The notes below the pieces were generated by a model, which saw only the letters and a program-made list of their open reading frames with translations, had not been told where the DNA came from and searched no databases. Positions 8,503-17,784 of a stretch of DNA of 64,000 nt are shown here, in pieces. Every line of letters starts with the position of its first letter. Positions within the stretch are counted from its first letter, which is position 1. The position numbers were made by a program, and so were the translations under genes. Location: positions 8,624,501-8,688,500 of the forward strand of contig NZ_AP023356.1 in the NCBI RefSeq assembly GCF_018324205.1. The letters are read 5' to 3'. Source of the stretch: Actinoplanes ianthinogenes. GTDB taxonomy: Bacteria > Actinomycetota > Actinomycetes > Mycobacteriales > Micromonosporaceae.

Positions 8503-9699
8503 GTGCTCCGTAGGTTGTTGCGTCCCGAAGGCACACTGCCGCTGCTCACCCGGCGCGGCCAGGTGTTCGACGTGCTCATCGCGGTGTCGCTGCTGCTCGC
8601 CGCGATCTCGGCCGGCGACCAGGACATGAGGGTCGAGCGGGTCCCGCACCCGGGGCCCGAGCTGTTCGTGCCGATCGAGGAGCACAGCGAAGCCTCGGTG
8701 TTCCTCGGTCTGCTGCTCGTGGTCGCGCCGCTGGTGCTGCGCCGCCGCCGTCCGCTGACGGTCCTGTGGATCGTGCTCGCCACCATGCCGTGGCTGGTCG
8801 ACGACGACGCCGCGCTGCGGGTCTCCTTCTACGCCTGCGTGATCGCCGGCTACACCGCCGCGGTCTACAGCCCCTACCGGATCCTGGCCCTGGCCAGCCT
8901 GCCGGTCGCGATGCTCTTCTACAGCGGCGCGGAGGACGGCGCGCCGACCGTCCCGCCCGGTTTCGTCCCGGTGCTGATCCTGGGCGCGATCGCCGTCGCG
9001 GCCGACGGCCTGCGCCGCTGGAGACATCGGGCCGCCGTTCTGGAACGCGACCAGGCGCGGGCGCTCCGCCAGGCCGCTGAGCACGAGCGCGCCAGGATCG
9101 CCCGCGAGCTGCACGACGTGGTCACCCACAACGTCAGCGTGATGGTGATCCAGGCCGGCGCGGCCCGCAAGGTGCTGGACGGCTCCCCGGAGCAGGCCCG
9201 GGAGGCGCTGCTCGCGATCGAGAGTGGCGGCCGGGCCGCGATGACCGAGCTGCGCCACGTGATGGGCCTGCTCACCATGGACGACGCCGGCCCGGACGCC
9301 GACCTGGCGCCGCAGCCCGGCCTGGACCGCCTCGACGCGCTGATCGAGCGGGTGTGCGGCAGTGGCGTGCCGGTCACGCTGACCACCTCCGGCGATCCCC
9401 GCCCGATGCCCGCCGGCGTCGAGCTGGCCGCCTATCGCGTGGTCCAGGAGGCCTTGACGAACACGGTGAAACACGCCGCCGGAGCCAGCGCCACGGTCCT
9501 GGTCGAGTTCGGATCCGACCAGCTCCGGCTCCGGATCACCGACACCGGCGGCACGTCCCGCCCGGCCGCCGGCGGTGGCGGCCACGGACTGATCGGCCTG
9601 CGCGAACGCCTGGCCGTCTACGGCGGCACGCTGACCACCGGCCCGCGCCTGACCGGCGGCTACCGGGTCGACGCCGCGATTCCCCTGGAGACCCGGTGA
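8503..9699 (+). CDS. NarL-type sensor histidine kinase
   Basis: 398 residues from GTG 8503. The N-terminal half holds several membrane helices (~residues 20-175). A HisKA_3 dimerisation domain follows with ARIARELHDVVTHNVSVM, where His204 is the predicted phosphorylation site. The HATPase_c domain has the N-box YRVVQEALTNTVKHA and the G-box GHGLIGLRERL. No large extracytoplasmic sensor is present, so it resembles intramembrane-sensing kinases that partner with ABC exporters, consistent with the divergent FtsX-type transporter. It overlaps the response regulator by GTGA. Confidence 0.92.
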   Translation: MLRRLLRPEGTLPLLTRRGQVFDVLIAVSLLLAAISAGDQDMRVERVPHPGPELFVPIEEHSEASVFLGLLLVVAPLVLRRRRPLTVLWIVLATMPWLVDDDAALRVSFYACVIAGYTAAVYSPYRILALASLPVAMLFYSGAEDGAPTVPPGFVPVLILGAIAVAADGLRRWRHRAAVLERDQARALRQAAEHERARIARELHDVVTHNVSVMVIQAGAARKVLDGSPEQAREALLAIESGGRAAMTELRHVMGLLTMDDAGPDADLAPQPGLDRLDALIERVCGSGVPVTLTTSGDPRPMPAGVELAAYRVVQEALTNTVKHAAGASATVLVEFGSDQLRLRITDTGGTSRPAAGGGGHGLIGLRERLAVYGGTLTTGPRLTGGYRVDAAIPLETR

Positions 9700-10352
9700 C
9701 GCTGCGAGTGGTGGTCGCCGACGACCAGGCGCTGGTCCGGGCCGGCTTCCGGATGATCCTCACCGCCGACGGCATCGACGTGGTCGCCGAGGCCACCGAC
9801 GGCGCCGAGGCCGTCGACGCCGTCCGCCGCACCCGTCCGGACGTGGTGCTGATGGACATCCGCATGCCGGAGCTCGACGGCCTGGAAGCCACCCGCCGCA
9901 TCCTCACCGGCGCGCCGGACGAGCCCCGGGTCATCATGCTGACCACATTCGACCTGGACCACTATGTCTATGCGGCGCTGACCGCCGGAGCCAGCGGCTT
10001 CCTGCTCAAGGATGTGACCCCGGAACACCTGGTCGCCGCGGTCCGCATGGTCCGCTCCGGCGACGCCCTGCTGGCCCCGGCGATCACCCGCCGCCTGGTC
10101 GAACGCTTCGCCCAGCACGAGACCGGCCCGCCCGCCGGCCACCGCGAGCTGGCCACCCTGACCGCCCGCGAGCTGGAGGTCCTGCGCCTGCTGGCGCAGG
10201 GCCTCAGCAACGCCGAACTCGCCGCCCACCTGCACCTCTCCGAAGCGACAGTGAAAACCCACGTCGCCCGCATTCTCGCCAAACTCGGCCTGCGCGACCG
10301 CGTCCAGGCCGTCGTCCTCGCCTACCGCACCGGCCTGGTCACCCCGGCCTGA
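9696..10352 (+). CDS. NarL/FixJ-type response regulator
   Basis: 218 residues. The receiver domain has Asp9/Asp10 and the phospho-acceptor Asp54 in VLMDIRMPELDG. A LuxR-type HTH lies at ~residues 150-210 (LTARELEVLRLLAQGLSNAEL and SEATVKTHV). The GTG at 9696 overlaps the kinase stop, and this start gives a receiver domain of normal length. It probably controls the divergent ABC exporter; no specific binding site was identified. Confidence 0.94.
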   Translation: MTLRVVVADDQALVRAGFRMILTADGIDVVAEATDGAEAVDAVRRTRPDVVLMDIRMPELDGLEATRRILTGAPDEPRVIMLTTFDLDHYVYAALTAGASGFLLKDVTPEHLVAAVRMVRSGDALLAPAITRRLVERFAQHETGPPAGHRELATLTARELEVLRLLAQGLSNAELAAHLHLSEATVKTHVARILAKLGLRDRVQAVVLAYRTGLVTPA

Positions 10353-10368
10353 CGGTCCCGGTCCGCTT

Positions 10369-10386
10369 CGCCTTCCGGCCAAGGCG
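10369..10386. terminator. Short hairpin between convergent genes
   Basis: CGCCTT-CCGGCC-AAGGCG, a 6-bp stem with a 6-nt loop, sits in the 72-bp gap between the response regulator and the convergent carboxypeptidase. There is no T-run, so it is a weak, possibly bidirectional terminator. Confidence 0.4.
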
Positions 10387-10424
10387 CTTACGGTACGACC
10401 TGAGCGCGGCCACGCCCGGCAGCG

Positions 10425-11792
10425 TCAGCTGCCGGTCGGGTAAGGCTTGGCCGCCGCGCTCGCCAGCGTCATGAACGCGGGCAGGTTGAGGTTCCAGAAC
10501 GACGACATGCAGCTGTACGCGGGGAAGAAGCCGCTGCACGTGGAACTGTTCGGACCGACCTCGACGGTGTACCCGGGCACGCCCAGCGTGCCGTAGATCC
10601 AGTCGTCGGTGGCGCCCGGCGCGAAGTAGTTCAGGCCGCCGTCGCCGTGGACCACGGTGTACCGGTTGGACCGGGCCATGGCCGTGGCGATCGCCTTGAG
10701 GTCGGTGTTGTTCGGCGCGAGCGAGTTGGTCCAGCCGTACGGATAGATGTTGAGCTGGGCGTAACTGTGCAGGGTCAGGAAGGTGCCGGTGGTCGCGGTG
10801 GTGGCCGGCGAGAAGTCGGCGGCCGGTTTGGTGTCGCGGTAGATGCCGGCCAGGAAATTCTGGATGCCCTGCGTCTCCGGCTCGCTGGCGGCCCCCGTGC
10901 CGGGATAGGTCTCGCTGCACCTGGTGCCCTGGTTGACGTCCCAGTGGTAACTCGAGTTCCGGTTCAGGTCGACGCCGCGGCCGGTGCCCGAGCATCCGTT
11001 GTCGTGGGCGTTCTTGCGCTGCGACACCGGACGGGTCGAGTTCGACGAGACGATGTCGACGCCGTCGGGGTTGGCGATCGGGATGACCCACAACTCGGTC
11101 GTGTCCATCAACGTCGTCACGGCGCTGACCCTGCCGTAGTTGGACACCAGGTAGTCGATCCACATGTACGCCAGCTCACCGGTGGCCAGCTCCCGGGCGT
11201 GCATCTGCGCCATCAGCGTGAACTTCGGCTTCGTGCCCGTCGTGCTCAGCGCGCAGTCGCCGGTCCTGATCTTCGTGATGCACAGGGCCTGGATGTCGTG
11301 CCCGCCCCGGTTCTGGGTCTTCAGCCACGACTGGCCGATCGGGCGCAGCACCGCCAGGTCCGGATGGGCCGTCACGACCTGCTGGTTGTGGGTCTCGTGC
11401 GCGGCCGCGGTGTGGTACCCGCCGTAGTAGGTGCCGGCCGCGGCCTGCACCGTGGCCGGCACCGGCTGGTAGAGCGGTCCGGTGTAGCGCACGGTCAGCC
11501 CGTCGCGCCGCAGCCGCCGGGCGGCGTCCGCGGTCGCCAGGATCGGCACGCCGTCGGGCGACAGCCCCTCCATGACGTCGTAACCGCGCCGGCTCAGATC
11601 GGTGGCCAGGTCGCCCACCGCGGTGGCCGGCGCGGTCACCACCCAGTAGCCCGGTTCGCTGACCGCCGGGGTGGCCGCGGCCGCGGTGCCGGGCGTGGTG
11701 AGACCTGCGGAGATCAGCAGTAGCGTCGCGGTCGTCGCGGCGGCGAACAGCCGCCGCGCCCGTGCTCGCCGGAAACGCGGGAACCTGGTCAT
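10425..11792 (-). CDS. Secreted zinc carboxypeptidase (M14 family)
   Basis: 455 residues from ATG 11792. A basic N-terminus and hydrophobic core (LFAAATTATLLLISAGL) ending in TPGTAAAA form a Sec signal peptide, and a propeptide-like region follows. The catalytic M14 domain has zinc ligands in QMHARE (His198, Glu201) and TLHSY, the substrate-binding RGVDLNRN, and the catalytic Glu in GYTVEVGP (~Glu411). It is predicted to remove C-terminal residues from peptides outside the cell. The gene is monocistronic and convergent with the response regulator. The upstream ORF extension beyond this ATG is not needed for the signal peptide. Confidence 0.93.
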   Translation of the reverse strand: MTRFPRFRRARARRLFAAATTATLLLISAGLTTPGTAAAATPAVSEPGYWVVTAPATAVGDLATDLSRRGYDVMEGLSPDGVPILATADAARRLRRDGLTVRYTGPLYQPVPATVQAAAGTYYGGYHTAAAHETHNQQVVTAHPDLAVLRPIGQSWLKTQNRGGHDIQALCITKIRTGDCALSTTGTKPKFTLMAQMHARELATGELAYMWIDYLVSNYGRVSAVTTLMDTTELWVIPIANPDGVDIVSSNSTRPVSQRKNAHDNGCSGTGRGVDLNRNSSYHWDVNQGTRCSETYPGTGAASEPETQGIQNFLAGIYRDTKPAADFSPATTATTGTFLTLHSYAQLNIYPYGWTNSLAPNNTDLKAIATAMARSNRYTVVHGDGGLNYFAPGATDDWIYGTLGVPGYTVEVGPNSSTCSGFFPAYSCMSSFWNLNLPAFMTLASAAAKPYPTGS

Positions 11793-11883
11793 CGGCACCT
11801 CGGTCGTGACATGGCCGGCGTCACCGTGCGCCGGCACTATCCGTTCACGTTCATCGATGCGTAATGGGTAGTCAACATGCCGA

Positions 11884-11898
11884 TGAGGTCATACCTCA
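11884..11898. promoter_or_regulatory. Inverted repeat upstream of the carboxypeptidase
   Basis: Perfect 6-3-6 palindrome TGAGGT-CAT-ACCTCA, 92 nt before the carboxypeptidase start. A possible -35 (TTGACT on the minus strand, 11870-11875) lies between. Candidate operator; regulator unknown. Confidence 0.4.
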
Positions 11899-11970
11899 GG
11901 CCGCGTCGTTGCGCGGGCACGGGCTCGGCTATGCACTCGCGCCGGGCATGGATACCTGACCCTGGGCCAA

Positions 11971-12591
11971 TCATCGGATCTCCGGGCTCCCGGTCGCCCA
12001 TACCGCCTCCAGGCCGTCATCAGCGGCATAAAACAGATGCTGCCGCAAATCAGGGGCGGATTTCAGCTTGCCCCGCAGCCTCCACGGCTGGGCTGACCTC
12101 GCTGCCAGGAAAGGTTGGGCCGCAAGCATTTTCCTAAGCTCGGTAACCCGCCAGTCCGCACCCAGCAGCTTCCTGGCGCGCATCAGCAACGCCACTCCAT
12201 CGACCGGCATCTTGTCTATATAGACGTCGGCGATCAGCGGCATGTCCGGCTCCGGCTCGGACGGCAGGACGAAACCGGAACGCAGCCACACCTCGAACGC
12301 GGGAGCAACAACTTCGAGGTCGACTGAGCCGAGAGCGCCCAGGTCGGCTGAGAACACGGGCCCGCCGTCGCCGGCGCATCTGAGGAAGTATCCCCGATCC
12401 CCTTCTTGGCCGATCATGAGGTGGTCCGCAAGCCACTCGCCGACTTCGTAGGTTGTGTTGCGCTCCAGCAGGGATTCCCGGCAGAACACGGACAGTCCGG
12501 TGGTGTCGGCGGCGAAATCATCAGTGACTTCCGCCAGCCACAGTTGGTAGGCAGTGTCCGTCCGCGAAACCAGCCGCTCGATCATCTCCAC
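11971..12591 (-). CDS. SUKH/SMI1-KNR4-like hypothetical protein
   Basis: 206 residues from GTG 12591, chosen because AAGGAG lies 7 nt upstream; ATG 12585 is the alternative. The protein contains GDRGYFLRCAGDGGPVFSAD followed by an acidic stretch and FEVWLRSGF, resembling the end of an SMI1/KNR4 (SUKH) fold, where gpV is followed by a FeeWL helix. SUKH proteins are often immunity proteins of toxin systems, but no toxin gene is adjacent here, so that role is not claimed. Codon use is less GC-extreme than that of the neighbours. Confidence 0.6.
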   Translation of the reverse strand: MEMIERLVSRTDTAYQLWLAEVTDDFAADTTGLSVFCRESLLERNTTYEVGEWLADHLMIGQEGDRGYFLRCAGDGGPVFSADLGALGSVDLEVVAPAFEVWLRSGFVLPSEPEPDMPLIADVYIDKMPVDGVALLMRARKLLGADWRVTELRKMLAAQPFLAARSAQPWRLRGKLKSAPDLRQHLFYAADDGLEAVWATGSPEIR

Positions 12592-12647
12592 CGCTGGGCT
12601 CCTTCCTGCGCGGCCACACTGGTCAGAACGGATCTCCTGCTGGAGTG

Positions 12648-13547
12648 CTAGTAGCGATCGCGGCGTACGACGTGAGTGTCGATCAGGTCGAGGAATGCCC
12701 GCACCGGCGGGCTCGGAGTGGGGGTGCCGAGACTGGCGGCGGCCAGGGTCCACGACGCGGCCGGTGGGTCGAGGCCGACCGACGCGACCCGGTGGTCGTC
12801 CTCGGCGGCCAGCGGCGGGACCAGGGCCAGGCCGATGCCGGACTCGACGTATCCCGGGATCGTCGTTATGTCGCTGACCTCGACGGCGATGGTGCGGGTG
12901 ACGCCGGCCCGGCGGAAGTCGTGGTCCGTGCGGATGCGGTTGCAGAAGCCGGGTGGCAGGTCGACGAACGGCTCGTCGGCCAACGCGGCCGGGGTCACCG
13001 CGGCCTGCTCGGCCAGCGGATGGCCGGCCGGGACGAGCAGGCGCGGCTGGAACTCGGCGATCCGGTGCAGGTGCAGGTCGGGCACGCCGGCGGCCTGAAC
13101 GCCGACGAACGCGACGTCGAGCTCGCGGGCGCGCAGCGCCGCCAGCAGTCCGTCGGTGCCCGCGGCCGCCATGCTCAGGCTCAGCCGCACGCCGGGGTGA
13201 CGCTGACGGAAGTCGCTCACCAGACCGGGCAGGTCGACGGCGGTCAGGCCGGACAGCGTGCCGACCCGCAGGCTGCCGGTCAGCCGGTCGCGCAGGCCGG
13301 CGACCGCGGCCCGGGCCTGGTCGAGCGCGTCGAGCGCCCGCCGCGCCTCGGGCAGCAGCGCCTTCCCCGCCTCGGTGAGCGCGACCCTGGTGGTGCTGCG
13401 CTCGAACAGGGACGCGCCGAGGTGCCGTTCGAGCGCACGGACACTCGCCGAGACCGTCGACTGCACGGCGTGGGTGCGCTGGGCGGCACGGGTGAAGTTG
13501 AGCTCCTCGGCGACGGCCACGAAGTACTGAAGTTGACGCTCCTCCAC
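12648..13547 (-). CDS. LysR-family transcriptional regulator
   Basis: 299 residues from GTG 13547. The winged HTH (residues 1-60) has FTRAAQRTHAVQSTVSASVR, followed by a two-lobe periplasmic-binding-like effector domain. It is divergent from an NAD-dependent epimerase-like gene; the 117-bp space between them holds a perfect T-N11-A LysR box. The likely model is activation of the divergent gene with negative autoregulation. Confidence 0.92.
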   Translation of the reverse strand: MEERQLQYFVAVAEELNFTRAAQRTHAVQSTVSASVRALERHLGASLFERSTTRVALTEAGKALLPEARRALDALDQARAAVAGLRDRLTGSLRVGTLSGLTAVDLPGLVSDFRQRHPGVRLSLSMAAAGTDGLLAALRARELDVAFVGVQAAGVPDLHLHRIAEFQPRLLVPAGHPLAEQAAVTPAALADEPFVDLPPGFCNRIRTDHDFRRAGVTRTIAVEVSDITTIPGYVESGIGLALVPPLAAEDDHRVASVGLDPPAASWTLAAASLGTPTPSPPVRAFLDLIDTHVVRRDRY

Positions 13548-13560
13548 GTACCGAAGGGTA

Positions 13561-13575
13561 ATCGCCGAAGGCGAT
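13561..13575. promoter_or_regulatory. LysR box
   Basis: Perfect inverted repeat ATCGCC-GAA-GGCGAT. The inner T (13562) and A (13574) are separated by 11 nt, matching the T-N11-A LysR consensus. It lies 14 nt upstream of the lysR start and 90 nt upstream of the divergent gene. Confidence 0.7.
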
Positions 13576-13664
13576 AAGGCCTAACGGAACTATTCGTTGG
13601 TGGCGAACGGTCGGCCGGGGCAGGCTGTGTGAGACAACCGATCTTGAGCAAGGAGCTCGTCACC

Positions 13665-14546
13665 ATGAACGTCTTCCTGACCGGCGCCACCGGCCACATC
13701 GGCGCGGCGGTCCTGCCCGCCCTGATCTCCGCGGGCCACTCCGTGACGGCGCTGGTGCGCTCGCCGGAGAAGGCGGCGGCCGTGCGCGCCGCCGGTGCCG
13801 AGGTCGCGATCGGCGACATTCAAGACCACGATCTGGTACGCCGGTTGGCCGCCGGCGCCGAAGCGGTGATCGCCACGGCGTCCCCCGGTGACGCCACCAG
13901 CAGTGCGGTCGAGACGGCGTTCGCCGAGGCGGTGCTCGACGGTTTGCGGCCGGGCGCCACCTTCCTGCGCACCGGCGGTGTCTGGGTGCACGGCTCGGCG
14001 CCGGACGTCACCGAGCAGACCCCGCGCAACGCGCCGGCTCTGGTCGCGTGGCGCGAGGAGCTGGACTCGCGGGTGCTGACCGCGGCCGGGATCCGGTCGA
14101 TCCTCATCGAGCCGGGCACCGTCTACGGGAACGGCCTCGGCATCCCGGCCCTGGTGTTCGCGGGGGAGCGGGTCGGCGATCCGGCCGCGCTGCGCCTGGT
14201 CGGCCCCGGCACCCAGCACTGGACCAGCGTGCACGTCGACGACCTGGCCGAGCTGTACGTGGCCGCGCTCGAGCAGGCGGAGAGCGGCTCGGTGTATCTC
14301 GGGGTGAACGGCGAGAGCGTGACGGTCCGCGAGCTGGGCGAGGCCGCGTCCCGCCGGCTGGGCCTGGACGGCCGGGTGGTGGCCGAGGACGCCGCCGCGC
14401 TGGTCGAGCGGCTCGGCGGGTTCGGCGAGGCGCTGCTGCTCGATCAGCAGGCCACCGGCGAGAAGGCACGCCGTGAACTGGGCTGGAAACCCTCCCGCCG
14501 GTCCCTGCTCGAAGAGTTCGCCGCCGGCGGATACGACCCGTCCTGA
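13665..14546 (+). CDS. NAD-dependent epimerase/dehydratase-family (atypical SDR) protein
   Basis: 293 residues. The N-terminal NAD(P) motif TGATGHIG (GxxGxxG) is followed by EVAIGDIQD, typical of extended/atypical SDRs of the NmrA/epimerase type. The classical YxxxK is not obvious (the equivalent region reads EPGTVYGNGLG), so catalytic activity is uncertain. ATG 13665 has AAGGAG 9 nt upstream; the longer frame from 13629 lacks a site. It is under the divergent LysR. Confidence 0.85.
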   Translation: MNVFLTGATGHIGAAVLPALISAGHSVTALVRSPEKAAAVRAAGAEVAIGDIQDHDLVRRLAAGAEAVIATASPGDATSSAVETAFAEAVLDGLRPGATFLRTGGVWVHGSAPDVTEQTPRNAPALVAWREELDSRVLTAAGIRSILIEPGTVYGNGLGIPALVFAGERVGDPAALRLVGPGTQHWTSVHVDDLAELYVAALEQAESGSVYLGVNGESVTVRELGEAASRRLGLDGRVVAEDAAALVERLGGFGEALLLDQQATGEKARRELGWKPSRRSLLEEFAAGGYDPS

Positions 14547-14649
14547 CGGCTCCGGCGAAGCGGACCCGCGACGCGGCGGAATGGCGTACGCAAAAAGGAC
14601 GGAAGCGGCATAAGGCGACTTTCCCGGAATTTCGACTATATGCCCCGGC

Positions 14650-15441
14650 TTAGTCGGCGATCCAGTCGAGCAGCAGCTCGTGGAAGCGGTCGGGCCGCTC
14701 CAGCGACGGCAGGTGGGCGACGTCGGGCCAGTCGACGCGGCGGACGTCGGGCAGCCCCGCGCACAGACGTTCCGCGGCGTCGTGGGTGGTGGCCAGGTCG
14801 TGCGCGCCGACCAGGAGCAGGACCGGAACGGTTACCGACGCCAAGCGCTGAAGGGCGGGCGGATCGAGCTCGACCTCGTCCGGCGCGGCCGGCCAGTTCT
14901 CCTGGATGTCGAAGACCTGCCGCTGCATGCGGCGGACCGCGTCCTGGACGTCGTGGCCGACCTCGGCCGGGTCGCGCGTCGGACCGACCACCCAGGCGGC
15001 GATGTTGGCCTCGACCGCGGCGTCGAGGTCGCCGGCCGCCAGCGCGGAGTTCTCCGCCTCGGCGAAGGCGGCGAAGTCGTCGGTCCGCGCCGCGAGCAGG
15101 CTGCCGCCGGGCGGGCACAGCAGCAGCGAGGCGACCAGGTCCGGGGCGGTCAGCGCGACCTCGACGGCGACGCCGGCGCCGAACGACGCGCCGACCAGGT
15201 GGCAGCGCTCGACGCCGAGGTGGGCGAGGGTCTCGCGGACGTCGCCGGGATGGGACACCGGGCCGTCCGGCGGCGTCGCCGACTCGCCGAAACCGTGCAG
15301 GTCGAGGCGGACCACGTGGTGGTCGGCGGCGAGGCGTTCCCACTGCGGGTCCCACATCCGGCGGTCGGCGACCCCGGCGTGGATCAGGACGATGGGCAGA
15401 CCGTCGCCGTGCACGGCGTGGTCATGAGCGAGCAGCGACAC
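14650..15441 (-). CDS. Alpha/beta-fold hydrolase
   Basis: 263 residues from GTG 15441 (GGGAG 5 nt upstream; the frame from 15480 is longer but lacks this). The oxyanion region is LIHAGVADRRMWD, the nucleophile elbow is LVGASFGAG (GxSxG with Ser), the acid is in GAHDLA, and the His is in DVAHLPSLERP. All three catalytic residues are therefore present. Substrate unknown. It is convergent with the preceding epimerase gene and divergent from the GGDEF-EAL gene with only 46 bp between starts. Confidence 0.9.
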   Translation of the reverse strand: MSLLAHDHAVHGDGLPIVLIHAGVADRRMWDPQWERLAADHHVVRLDLHGFGESATPPDGPVSHPGDVRETLAHLGVERCHLVGASFGAGVAVEVALTAPDLVASLLLCPPGGSLLAARTDDFAAFAEAENSALAAGDLDAAVEANIAAWVVGPTRDPAEVGHDVQDAVRRMQRQVFDIQENWPAAPDEVELDPPALQRLASVTVPVLLLVGAHDLATTHDAAERLCAGLPDVRRVDWPDVAHLPSLERPDRFHELLLDWIAD

Positions 15442-15487
15442 AGGGCTCCCGGCGTTCGGTGAACAGGCGGCACCAGGCAAGCACGGC

Positions 15488-17722
15488 GTGAGTCACCGCG
15501 CAAACGGGTTTCCTCAGGAACGCCGACCGGCCGCCGATGGCGACGACGTGGGGCGGGAGAAACTCTGGAGAGGGTGGATCGCGGCCGGGGTGCTCGCCAT
15601 CGCCGGCTACTACCTGCTGCCCGCCGGCGGGGTGGCCGCCAGCCTGGTCTACAACGTGATCGGCCTGGCATCGGTGCTGGGGATCCTGGCCGGCGTCCGG
15701 TTGCACCGGGTGGCGCGCCCGGCACTCTGGTACTGGTTCGCCGCCGGGCAGTTCACCTGGGTGGTCGGCGACCTGGTGTACGAGTACTACGAGCACGTCC
15801 TGCACCAGGAGCCGTACCCGTCCGCCGCCGACGCCTTCTACCTGGCGTCGTACCCGATGCTGGTGGTCGGTCTGTGGATGCTGATCCGTGGCGGTGGCGG
15901 GGCACGGGCCGCCGAGGCGGCCATCGCCGGCATCGGTTTCGGTCTGGCGCTGTGGATCTTCGTGCTGCACCCGATCGCCACCGACGCGGCGAACTCGACG
16001 CTGGAGCGGGTGATCGGCATCGCCTATCCGGCGGCGGACGCGCTGATCCTGGCCCTGGCGGCTCGGCTGCTGGTCAGCCGGGGCAGTACGGCCAGCACCC
16101 GCCTGCTCGTGATGGCCGTCCTGTTCCTGCTGTTCAGCGACGTCGGCTTCTCGGTCGTCACGCTCTACGCCGACGGCGACGACCGCATCCTGTCAGCCGG
16201 CTGGCTGATCTCCTACGTGCTGTGGGCGGCCGCGGCGCTGCACCCGTCGGCCGCGGCGCCCCCGGACCCGGCGGCGGACAACACGATCCGGGCCGGGCGT
16301 GCCCAGTTCGCCGCCCTCACCGCCTGCGCGCTGCTGGCACCCGCGATGCTGTTCCTCCCCGGCGTCGGCGCCGACACCGTCGACCGGGTGGCGATCGGCG
16401 CCTGTTCGGTGCTGCTGTTCCTGCTCTCCGTGGCGCGGGTGTTCGCCCTGACCCGCACCGTGCAGGGGCAGACCGCCGAGCTGGAGCGGATCGCCCTGCA
16501 CGACGAGCTCACCGGGCTGCCGAACCGGCGGCACTTCGAGCAGGCGCGCGGCCCGCTGCACGTGGTCTTCCTCGGGCTCAGCGGCCTCAAGAACATCAAC
16601 GACGAGCTCGGCCGCCCGGTGGGCGATCAGGTCGTCGCGGTCTCGGCGGCCCGGATCTTCGCGGCCGCGCCGGAGGCCACCCAGGTGGCCCGGATCGGCG
16701 GCGACGAGTTCGCGCTGGCGCTGCCGGACGCCGAGACTGCCGCACGGGTCGTCCAGCGGCTGGTGGCGGTCCTGCGCGAGCCGGTCGAAGCCGGCGGGCA
16801 CGAGCTGCTGGCCGGGGCCAGCATGGGGGTCGCCGAGGCGGGCGGGGTGCTCGAAGCGTTGCGCCGGGCGGAGGCGGCGATGCACGCCGCCAAGCAGACC
16901 GGCGAGCCGTACCGGGCCTGGTCGGCGGAGCTGGACGAGCGGGCCGGCGAGCACGCCCGGCTCGGCGCCGAGCTGCGCGCCGCGCTGGACGCCGGGCAGT
17001 TCCAGGTCGTCTACCAGCCGATCGTGCGGCTGCCCGAGCGCCGGGTCACCGCGGTCGAGGCGCTGGTCCGCTGGCAGCATCCGCAGCGGGGGATGGTCAG
17101 CCCGGCCGCGTTCATCCCGGTCGCCGAGCAGAACGGCCTGATCGTCGAGCTGGGCGCCTGGATCCTGCACACCGCCTGCCGGCGGATGGCGGACTGGCGT
17201 GCCGAGCTGGGCGCGCTCGCCCCGGACCGGGTCAGCGTGAACGTGTCGGCCCGGCAGCTGGCCCGTGCCGACTTCCCGGCGACGGTCGCCGCGGCGCTGG
17301 CCACCACCGGGCTGCCGGCGCGCTGCCTGACGATCGAGGTGACCGAGACCGCGGTGTTCGGCGGCGGGCAGGCGCTGACCTCGCTGCACGAGTTGCGGGC
17401 GCTGGGCGTACGGATCGCGCTGGACGACTTCGGCACCGGGCACTCCTCGCTGGGGCTGCTCCAGACCGTTCCGGTCGACGTGCTCAAGGTCGACAAGTCG
17501 TTCGTCGACAACATCACCGAGGCCGGCCGGCACACCGTGATCGCCCGGGCGCTGATCCAGGTCAGTGAGGGTCTCGGCCTGACGGCGGTGGCCGAGGGCG
17601 TGGAGACCGCCGAGCAGGCGACGGCGCTCTACGAGCTCGGATACCGCCTGCTCCAGGGCTACTACTTCGGGAAACCGACGGCCGAGCCGCGCTTCGAGGT
17701 GGACTTCATCCACGCGGGGTGA
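15488..17722 (+). CDS. Membrane GGDEF-EAL protein with degenerate GGDEF
   Basis: 744 residues from GTG 15488 (GTG 15552 is an alternative). About eight or nine N-terminal TM helices (residues ~25-315) form a MASE-like sensor. The GGDEF domain (residues ~336-490) keeps GGDEF near residue 402, but the metal-binding strand that normally reads LDLDxFKxxND is LGLSGLKNIND, so both Asp are lost. The EAL domain (residues ~495-740) keeps VEALVRW, DDFGTGHSSL and KVDKSFV. Inference: a c-di-GMP phosphodiesterase with a catalytically weak, possibly regulatory, GGDEF module. Confidence 0.9.
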   Translation: MSHRANGFPQERRPAADGDDVGREKLWRGWIAAGVLAIAGYYLLPAGGVAASLVYNVIGLASVLGILAGVRLHRVARPALWYWFAAGQFTWVVGDLVYEYYEHVLHQEPYPSAADAFYLASYPMLVVGLWMLIRGGGGARAAEAAIAGIGFGLALWIFVLHPIATDAANSTLERVIGIAYPAADALILALAARLLVSRGSTASTRLLVMAVLFLLFSDVGFSVVTLYADGDDRILSAGWLISYVLWAAAALHPSAAAPPDPAADNTIRAGRAQFAALTACALLAPAMLFLPGVGADTVDRVAIGACSVLLFLLSVARVFALTRTVQGQTAELERIALHDELTGLPNRRHFEQARGPLHVVFLGLSGLKNINDELGRPVGDQVVAVSAARIFAAAPEATQVARIGGDEFALALPDAETAARVVQRLVAVLREPVEAGGHELLAGASMGVAEAGGVLEALRRAEAAMHAAKQTGEPYRAWSAELDERAGEHARLGAELRAALDAGQFQVVYQPIVRLPERRVTAVEALVRWQHPQRGMVSPAAFIPVAEQNGLIVELGAWILHTACRRMADWRAELGALAPDRVSVNVSARQLARADFPATVAAALATTGLPARCLTIEVTETAVFGGGQALTSLHELRALGVRIALDDFGTGHSSLGLLQTVPVDVLKVDKSFVDNITEAGRHTVIARALIQVSEGLGLTAVAEGVETAEQATALYELGYRLLQGYYFGKPTAEPRFEVDFIHAG

Positions 17723-17784
17723 GGTGCCGTTGTCTGAGGATTCCGACGATTATGCCCCGGCATCCACTTGGGGAGGCGATCCAC

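Noticed and set aside
12648..15441. SUKH-like gene as immunity protein of a toxin system
   Set aside because: No toxin-like gene or polymorphic C-terminal tip is adjacent.
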